From Gymnopilus junonius (taxonomy: Eukaryota; Basidiomycota; Agaricomycetes; Agaricales; Galerinaceae), in assembly GCA_015501075.1 (NCBI GenBank), contig JADNYJ010000033.1, positions 186,001 to 250,000 on the forward strand: a stretch of 64,000 nucleotides of DNA, in the 5' to 3' direction. Position numbers and translations under genes: made by a program. The notes under the pieces were generated by a model. The model did no database searches. It saw nothing but the letters and a program-made list of their open reading frames with translations, and was not told the origin of the DNA. This document shows, one piece after another, positions 57,092 through 64,000 of this stretch. Within the stretch, counting starts at the first letter, position 1; each line of letters opens with the position of its first letter.

Positions 57092-58203
57092 ATGTCCTCT
57101 TTGAATGTTTATCATCCTGGTTTGACTTTTGCTACTTTGGTCGTCCAATTTGTTATGGCCAATGGAGGGGTAATTTCTGGGTATGAATTTCATACCTGTT
57201 CTTTGAATTTGAAACCGAGTGTCTATAAAATAACAGGCTAGAACGACGTCGCCGTGGTGGCGAGAGTGGTGAAGAAGGCGATAGCACACCGGCACCCTCT
57301 CAATCGGGTACATCTACTGGGTCAAACGCATCCTCAACCAACTCTGCACAAACTTCCACCTCTCTTCCATCGAGCGCAAGCGCAAGTTCCCTGTCCAATA
57401 CTAGCACGAGCACTTCGGCCTCTAGTAGTGGGAGTAATGGACCAACTGCACTGCCCGCAATAGCTGCTGTTAGATCGAATATGCCTACGCCTGTCATTGT
57501 CGGATCTGTGGTCGGTGCTGGTATGTAGTAGATCGCAGTCCGCCAACCTATATTTCTGAAGTGATTTCCATTCGATTATATTCCCTTTACAGTGGTGCTC
57601 GGAGGATTACTTGCTTTTTTGTTAACAATTTGCTGTCGACGTATTCGTAAGGCGAAAAAGGATCCCGACGCGCCGCTGCTAGTACTCTTTTCTCGCAGTT
57701 CCAGGGTTCAAACGCCGCAAACCGAAATGTCCCAAACGCAATCTAGTCCCTTGGTAGCCTCAGCTATAGCTGCAGGATTAACCTCAAACCCGTTCATCAC
57801 CCGTTATTCCCGTTCATTCCAATCTTTGAACTCAAGTCCAGCTTCCTCCTCTCCTCTTGTCCCTGCTTCCAGTCTTCCGCATCATTCAAACAGTGTGGCA
57901 AGCTCGTCCGGACAAAGCACCTCACATACTACAGCGACTTCAGATCTAGATATATTGCAGCCGCCAAGGACTTCACCTTTTATGAATACTCATTCGACCT
58001 TGCTGCCTATTATTAACGCAGCGGCTAAAGCAGCTGCTCGAGCCTCGCCTCCAACGTCGGCACAATTGTCGCCGCTACACCGTTCACTTACTATGCATCA
58101 GAAGGCGCTGGATGCAGATGAGAAAGAACAAGAGGGTCGCATGGAGACTGATCAGATTCAAGAGATGAATGAAAATGACCCCCCACCAGAGTACAATGCT
58201 TGA
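57092..58203 (+). CDS. Single-pass membrane protein with Ser/Thr-rich ectodomain and C-terminal PPEY motif
   Basis: Three exons (57092-57180, 57237-57520, 57593-58203) give 327 residues. A hydrophobic N-terminal stretch (TFATLVVQFVMA) may be a signal peptide. The next 80 residues are almost only Ser, Thr, Ala, Gly and Asn, a likely O-mannosylated ectodomain. One membrane helix (TPVIVGSVVGAVVLGGLLAF, residues about 110-137) is followed by the stop-transfer CCRRIRKAKKD. The 190-residue cytosolic tail is Ser/Pro-rich and ends DPPPEYNA, a PPxY ligand for WW domains such as those of Rsp5/NEDD4 ubiquitin ligases. The layout resembles fungal cell-surface sensors with SKG6-type helices, but I recognise no named family. 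Confidence 0.75.
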
Positions 58204-58674
58204 TGGAGGTTTCCCTCTCCTGTGGATAATATTCTTTTATGTCTTTCTCCTTGTAAAATAGCATTCAATTGGTGCGTAGTATATAGTAAAAAATCTCAAC
58301 AAACATAATAGTAATACCTCCACAAAAAATGATGATACAAAGGATTAAGAGAGCAAAGGAAGTGTTTATGTGAAAGCCTGAAAACTAAGTGTCAGAAGTT
58401 GGAGGCGGAGCCTACACAAAATTCGAAGCGATGTCAACCTATGAGCATACCACAAGATCTAACACTATAAACGCCCATTACGAGACCAAGGAACAATAAA
58501 ATACCTTAATTCCTATGCTTTATGGAGACAACAAATGAATTGGCAATACAGCAGCTGAAAGCAAGGGGCGGTGAGCAATTTTTTCCCTGTACACTAACCC
58601 AACTGGGGTGGGTGTTGGTGGGCTGTGAGACCAAAGTAGAGGGAAAAAATGTTAGGTGGTGAGCTGGCCTGGAG
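58204..58674. other. 3' region and spacer
   Basis: No gene seen. Contains the 3' UTR of the membrane-protein gene and the approach to the GGCC-rich repeat. Confidence 0.4.
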
Positions 58675-59319
58675 GACTGATCCAAGCACCCAGATTGTCT
58701 GAACCGGCCTGAAGCCAGAAGCCGGGCCGGGCCAAGCCAAAATAGGCCGGGCCAAGCCGGGCCCTGAGGTTTGGCCTGGGAGGGCTTTTGGCCCGGCCCA
58801 GCATTTCTGAAAGCCAAAGCCAAGGGCCTGAGCCCCGGCTTTTGAGTGGTGAATGAGCCAAAAAAAAAGCGTTACAAAGGGTCAAATTTCGAACATTTCA
58901 ATGAAGGTTCAATGAATATTCATTTTAAAACTCAGTTTAAAATCCGTGATGGCTTACCGGATCCGTTTGTGAACTTCGGGGATGTCCGGCTGAGTTTCAA
59001 TTTTGATCAAAACCTTCGTCACTGTACGTCTCGAGCACATTTCAAGCTGTGTAAGGCTCAACATCCTTGAGTATTTCTCAGATACTTTGTTGTTAGTGTT
59101 TAAATGCCTTAATATATATTCATTAATTTAATATAATTCCATGCATATGCAAAAGCCCGCCTGGGCCAAAGCCAGGCCAAGCCAAGCCTGATTTTGGCTT
59201 TTGGCCGGCTCAAGGTTTGGAAGGCCAAAGCCAGCTCAAGCCAAGCCAAAGCCGGGGCTTTCAGGCCAAGCCAGAGCCGGCACATCACTAGACTGATCCA
59301 AGCACCCAGATTGTCTGAA
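58675..59319. repeat. GGCC/AAGCC-rich element between 29-bp direct repeats
   Basis: An identical 29-bp sequence beginning GACTGATCCAAGCACCC stands at 58675-58703 and 59291-59319. Between them are two blocks dense in GGCCAAGCC, GGGCCGGGCC and AAAGCCAAAGCC (58704-58850 and 59155-59275), flanking a plain AT-richer centre. The right block ends GCCGGCACATCACTA, whose complement TAGTGATGTGCC also starts the fragment at 34603, so this is a dispersed family. The left end seems truncated. Confidence 0.65.
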
Positions 59320-59491
59320 TTAGAGGTCTGACAGGGCCTCATCTTTCTTCTGACCATAATGGCCATAACGGTCTTCAACAATGGCCTCAATACATTGGGC
59401 CCTTGGCCTTTTAGATCATGTATTATCATTTGGAAAATATATCTGCTCTTTCTCTCTACCACCCATCTAACATCTTTCTGAATTACCAACC

Positions 59492-59800
59492 ATGTCTTCA
59501 CCAGACAACCCCAGCCTTCATGACCACTCATCAACTTCCAGCAGTTCGACGTCTCCCAACCCCCCAATGTCTGAAGCTGAAGCAGGTCCTGATGGGATTC
59601 AGTGGATGCATCAGCCAGCATTGATCTGCAGACCCAAGGCTGAGGAGGATTTGGACAAAGATCAGGACTTTGTTTATGTCAAGAAGTGTACCAATTGCAA
59701 GGAAATCAATGAAGGGGAGAAGGTGCAGGAGATGCAGGGAAAGCCGAACATGGAAGGAAGTGATGTATTTCATTTAGATGCCAGACTTGTACTAGAATAA
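59492..59800 (+). CDS. Small hypothetical acidic protein
   Basis: A single 102-codon frame with a good start context (ACCATGTCT). The product is Ser/Pro-rich at first (DHSSTSSSSTSPNPP), then mixed charged with KKCTNCKEINEGEKV, one CxxC pair. No family was recognised. It lies between two repeats and may be part of a decayed transposon rather than a host gene. Confidence 0.35.
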   Translation: MSSPDNPSLHDHSSTSSSSTSPNPPMSEAEAGPDGIQWMHQPALICRPKAEEDLDKDQDFVYVKKCTNCKEINEGEKVQEMQGKPNMEGSDVFHLDARLVLE

Positions 59801-60142
59801 AATAAAATAATAAAATGTATTTTTTAGAGGTGGTTTTGGTCGTTCAGAAATTTCCCCGAAAAAAATGCAGGGGGTGGTGGGGTGGTTATTTAAAATCTTG
59901 GGTCCAGGGGAAAAACCGGGTCTGTGTTTAAAAAAAAAAAGCTCGCCGCCCCTTGGCTGAAAGGACAGAATTCCTGGACGGCCTTCATGCAGTTCTGTTG
60001 TAGAAAAAAAAATTCAACTAGATTGGGAGGAGAGTAACATGACATCGTTTGTTATATCACCCCCCCATTTACTTCAGTCCATAACAAAGAATCAAAGAGC
60101 GCACAATGTCCGGAAGAAAAGCAGAAGGAGATACATTTATTG
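59801..60142. other. Spacer with homopolymer runs
   Basis: G- and A-rich short runs, no gene. Its right end is the 3' target side of the LINE. Confidence 0.4.
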
Positions 60143-60347
60143 TTTTTTTTTTTTTTTTTTTTTTTTTTGGTGGAGCATTGAATGCCGTTATACGGCACCC
60201 CGGCTTTTCGGCACTCGACAAATCGTCGCCTAGAGCCCGCTAATGTTGTTTGGGGAGTTTAAACCCCAGATTCATTGTCCGTTATCTGATCACCATCGAG
60301 GAAATGCTTTACGCACAGAGTGTGGGACTCCATGACTCGCCGCTATC

Positions 60348-61523
60348 TCACATCCATCCAACTCTCCTGTCTCTCCCTCTTCCATCATCCTCTTGCAGCT
60401 GTATACCCACTAAAACCCCGGCCTCCCTGGTCCAGTCCAGAGGGAGGTTTTCTTCATTGAGAAGTGTTCGTTCCCAGGTGAGTAAGACTATGGCTTTGCT
60501 CAGTGCCTTCTTCTCATACTTTGGGTGTGTCATATGACAGTCTAGCTCGAGGCGTCGGTTAATCATGTCGATCCATTTACGAGCTACCTCATGCTTCGTC
60601 GGTGCATCCTCCTCTTGCACAACTCTTTTACATCTGTGTTTCCAAATCTGGTGAGCAGATTCTGTCATTATAATTCGGAAAAGTCGGGATTCTCCTTTTG
60701 TCCCTATCTGAGCTGAGGGGCTTGCTAGGATTGTTCCAATGTTGATATTTGGGAACGGTATGTCACTTTTCTTTTCCCAGAGTTCTTTTGCAAGGCGCCA
60801 AACTTCCGCTTGCCCAGTTGCTTCGCACTGGGTCAGTATATGCTCCATCGACTCCGTTACATTGCACACTGTACATTTGCTATGTTGCTGAAAGTCGGGG
60901 CTGAAGCCTGGCCTCTCCCAGTTTCTGCCTACCATATAAGCATTGTGAATTGTCATCCAAAGGAAGTACCTTATGTTACGTGATATATCTTTCTGTCTTA
61001 TTGACTTCCATATTGCGCTGGGAGATGGCAGTTTTCCAAAGGATTCTTTAGCCGCTGTTCGGATGAGGGCGATATTTTCCTCGGTTTGTCTCCTTTTCAT
61101 ATACTTTTCCATTGCCTTTTCTCTGATGAGTTTGTATGCTAGTGCCTGTGTCATTTTGTTCAGCTTTGCACCTGTAATTTTCAAATGCAGATCAGTTTCG
61201 ACATTTATAACATCTGCTTCAGGTTTCAGGGCTCCTTCGTTAGCTAGGGTGCTGGCGTGGCCTCGCCGATTGTTGTTCCCTGCTCTCACTACATGTGTCA
61301 CCTTGACTTTCTTCCTTCTACTACGAAGGGCAGCCATTGTGGCTTGGAATAGCTGTTTATCTTTTAGTCCTACACATCCTTGATCTTCTATCATGGATCC
61401 CTTTGTTAGGATTGTGTGTAGGCGCTTTGAATTGACCTCAAAATGTAATTCCTCATCGGCAGTGGCAGCATCAAGCACCTGCTTGACAGCGGCCAGTTCC
61501 CCTGTCTCTCGCGCCTGATTCAT
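60348..61523 (-). pseudogene. LINE RNase H domain and C-terminal zinc motif
   Basis: 391 codons open. The N-terminal part (ETGELAAVKQVLDAATADEE, ALRSRRKKVKVTHVVRAGNN, HASTLANEGAL) follows RNase H, but the usual W-V-K-G-H-x-G-D motif is degraded. The C-terminal part (IRYFLWMTIHNAYMVG, CTVCNVTESMEHILTQC) is a zf-RVT type Cys-Cys-His-Cys motif. Confidence 0.75.
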
Positions 61524-61653
61524 TTCTTGTGGGAGATGTATTGTGAGGTTATGTTCATTGTCCTCACCGAAATAGGCTCCTGCTCCTGTGACATTACCGT
61601 TGTTGAACAGAACAGAGCTGGTTGTTACCGTTAGAATTTCTGTTTCCTCATCC

Positions 61654-62621
61654 TCATCTGGGAAGATTGGTATATCGTTCGTCTTTTCCCCATGGGTGAA
61701 AAGTCTGAATATGTTGTCCAGCAGCCTTCAGTAATGATTGCTCTGGTGAACCAGTGCTCACCTCTTGGTTATGCACTCCATCTGCTAGGGCCTCCATACC
61801 TGGCGTCTTTGGATGCCATTTGGGTGGCAGCAGGTCCAGGATCTGTTTTGCTTTTCGGAAGCATTCATGTGGTCTTGGGCAATCTAGTTCCTCATTTCCT
61901 GCTTCGCAACATCCAGCACATTGGCACATTTGCATTCTCTTCATGCTCTGGGTCATTGAGGACATCTGCTGCTCTTTCCATGTCACCCACAGTTCTGATC
62001 TTATGTTTATCTTTCAAGCATTTGCTTGCTGTGATCCATTTGCTATTCTTCCCATGGGTGGGTCTGCCTTCTTGGTGAAGCCATATTGGCATGGACCTTC
62101 TGATCTCTTCTGAAAAAGGCTATACCCTCAGCTCTCAGCCCAAATTTCTTTGCCGTGGAGAGGAGGCATTTTATTGACCTTGGTATGTTACCTGTCTGTC
62201 TAGTTTTCCAAGATTGCAGAAAGTAATTCATTTTGATACTTTGACTGACATTAGAGTTCGACATAGGTGTATTCTCTGCCATTAGGCTATCAGCCACAAG
62301 TGCCCATGTCGGTCTTGTTGGGCTAAGGTCCAGGTAGGTTTTTAGCCACATAACCGCTATTGCCTCATTTCTTGCTTTAATGTCCAGTAGGGCTCTCCCA
62401 CCTATGTTAATTGGTGCATATAGTGTTTCAATGTTGACTGGAGACATTGTCTTCTCATCCCACATTAATTTTCTTATTCTTTTAATTAGCCTCTTCTCCA
62501 CAGATGGTGGCATACCTTGGACACATGTGAGATATTGTGTCATCCCACGACCATCATTTGGGCTATGAGCTTTCGTCCCTCCATGGTTGGGTGATTCTTT
62601 TCCCATCTTCAAGGGTGGCAT
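61654..62621 (-). pseudogene. LINE region between reverse transcriptase and RNase H
   Basis: Two overlapping frames (62043-62621 and 61654-61986) carry the thumb-like part (VEKRLIKRIRKLMWDE, RALLDIKARNEAIAVMWLKT) and a Cys/His linker (CAGCCEAGNEELDCPRPHEC, ILDLLPPKWHPKTP) typical of this LINE group. They are separated by a frame break near 62040. Confidence 0.75.
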
Positions 62622-62711
62622 CTAGTTTATCTAGGGTAGGTGTCCACACCTCTCTGCATTTACACCATTGGCCCAACTATGCACCCAGGATTCTAACAGC
62701 TTCACCCTCTT

Positions 62712-63861
62712 TTACGATGTGCATATTTTGGGGGTATTTCTTCCCCTTCTGGTGTAGTCTTTTCTAGTGGCAAGTACCTGGCTTCGAAATTCTGCATTGC
62801 CAACAGGTATGATTTCGGTCTTCTGAATATTGAATTTTGCGGTTGAAGCTGCACACCACTCATTCAGGATTTCCTGCAGGTCGCCAAATTTATCACCTTC
62901 TGACAGGAAGACTGTTGTGTCATCTGCAAACAGATTTGCTATCAACTTTTCTCTGCCTCCTGGAATGTCATACCCTTTCAGCTCAGATTCCCTTAGCCTT
63001 GCTGCCAGTGGTTCTATTGCGAGGTCAAAGAGTAGGCATGACATTGGGTCACCTTGCCGCACTCCTCTAATGACTTTGTATGGGGAGCTTAGGGTTCCGT
63101 TTATCATAACACGTGTTTCAGCTTGGCTGTACAGTGCCTGGACTGTTTTGATGAACTCTTCAGGTATCCCAAATTTCTTTAGCGTTTTCCAGAGATAGTC
63201 ATGTGCTATTTTATCATAGGCCTTTTCTTGGTCGAGTGCAACTATGAGCCCATTTTCTTCCCTTGCTTCTGCATACTCAATCATCATTTCAATTAGCTTT
63301 GTCTGGTCAGTAATTCTTCGCCCAGTTACGAAGCCTGCCTGGCTTTCGTGCAGTAGATTTGGTGCCACTTCAGCCAGCTTATTTGCCAGCACCTTAGTAA
63401 GGATCTTGTAGTCTGAGTTTAGGATAGTTATCAGGCCTATAGTTGGCTATCTCATTTCGATCATTCTTTTTGTAAATAGGGCACATCCACCCTTCTGCAA
63501 ATTTAGTTGATGGAGCACACCCATGGCTTTCAATGTCGTTAAATGCAGCAGTCATCAGCCCGATGATATTGAATGTTGGTTTGTCACTGTTTTTTGGTTT
63601 TTCATACTGGTTATGGATGGATTTCCATAGTTCATACGTGATTCCATCGAGCCCAGCTGCTTTTCCATTTTGGCCACTCTTAAGTGCCTGGCTGACTTCC
63701 TCTTCAGTCACTTTCATCTTAAGTGTCTCTCTTTGTGCTTGGGTTGTCTCAGTTTTGAGTGCCTGCAGCACTTCATGTGTTTTCTCATTTCTCACTTCGG
63801 GTGTCATTTCAGCTGTAACGCCTTGCAGGTTAGCATGGTAGTCACGGGCTAACTCAGCCAT
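62712..63861 (-). pseudogene. LINE reverse transcriptase
   Basis: The frame 63394-63861 has the N-terminal RT blocks (GKAAGLDGITYELWKSI, GWMCPIYKKNDRNEIANYRP). After a frameshift near 63400 the frame 62712-63392 has QAGFVTGRRITDQ, VALDQEKAYDKIAHDYLW, GVRQGDPMSCLLFDLAIEPL and the catalytic box FADDTTVF. Catalytic Asp residues are present, but the frameshift blocks a continuous protein. Confidence 0.85.
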
Positions 63862-64000
63862 TTGTTTGGAGTCCTTTTCATACTGGTCTTCATCTGCCTG
63901 TGAGCTTGGTCCTGAGGTTTAGGATAGCATATATCACATCCCTTGGCTTTGCTTCCTTGTTAGCTTGAGACCAGTATTTACTAATGGTCTCACCTTCTAG

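Larger units (their letters stand above)
60143..64000 (-). mobile_element. Non-LTR retrotransposon (LINE with RNase H), running off the right edge
   Basis: On the minus strand a 26-nt poly(A) tail (T run at 60143-60168) ends a 3' UTR of about 180 bp. Upstream, in order, lie reverse transcriptase, a Cys/His linker, RNase H and a zf-RVT-like zinc motif. This is the layout of Tad1/I-type LINEs common in Basidiomycota. Several frameshifts divide the ORF. The endonuclease and 5' end are outside the window, so truncation cannot be judged. Confidence 0.9.

Noticed and set aside
60143..60168. T-run as a transcription terminator
   Set aside because: Its position directly after the LINE 3' UTR on the minus strand identifies it as the poly(A) tail of the retrotransposon.
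1..64000. CRISPR arrays, bacterial operons, ribosomal RNA genes
   Set aside because: None seen; all repeats are explained better as eukaryotic transposons, and the introns show the sequence is fungal nuclear DNA.

Overview
The window comes from a basidiomycete, most likely an Agaricomycete. Genes carry many short introns of about 45-65 nt with GTRNGT donors and YAG acceptors, intergenic distances are short, and the repeats are typical of mushroom genomes (hAT elements, Ty1/copia, a LINE with an RNase H domain, a tRNA-derived SINE). All gene models were assembled by hand from reading frames and splice sites; no database search was run.

Left arm (1-15.9 kb) is compact and gene-rich. It holds the 5' part of an unknown minus-strand gene, one tentative minus-strand exon, a 16-exon Ctf4/AND-1/Mcl1 replisome scaffold, a mitochondrial transcription factor B-like methyltransferase (tail-to-tail with Ctf4), a type II membrane O-fucosyltransferase-like enzyme (head-to-head with the methyltransferase gene), a seven-helix fungal membrane protein, a 903-bp non-autonomous hAT element with a perfect 8-bp target duplication, and the replication licensing ATPase Cdc6. 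Two replication factors (Ctf4, Cdc6) lie within 7 kb.

Middle (16.5-49.6 kb) is repeat-dominated. In order: a deleted hAT element; a MITE; AT-rich sequence with an AACTGG-rich island; a gene for a small cysteine-rich secreted protein whose single intron has been split by a 7.4-kb copia element, which itself holds a nested SINE; a block of large multi-exon genes that look transposon-associated (a minus-strand protein with a USP-like C-terminus and a premature stop; a His/Ser-rich minus-strand protein; a broken plus-strand gene interrupted by a candidate 2.6-kb element); a second MITE of the same family; a near-perfect inverted repeat; and a 4.4-kb, nearly intact hAT element killed by one frameshift and one stop.

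Right arm (50.4-58.2 kb) is ordinary euchromatin: a hypothetical basic protein, guanylate kinase divergently paired with a TAPT1/Emp65-family membrane protein across 93 bp, and a single-pass membrane protein ending in a PPEY motif. From 58.6 kb the sequence is repetitive again (a GGCC/AAGCC-rich element, a small ORF) and ends in a LINE on the minus strand that runs off the window.

The housekeeping genes are not organised as a pathway. The main biological interest is the nested insertion history around 21.9-29.7 kb (secreted-protein gene, then copia, then SINE), the CpG-type decay that distinguishes the two copia LTRs, a MITE family that I cannot name, and the unexplained multi-gene block at 30-44.5 kb.
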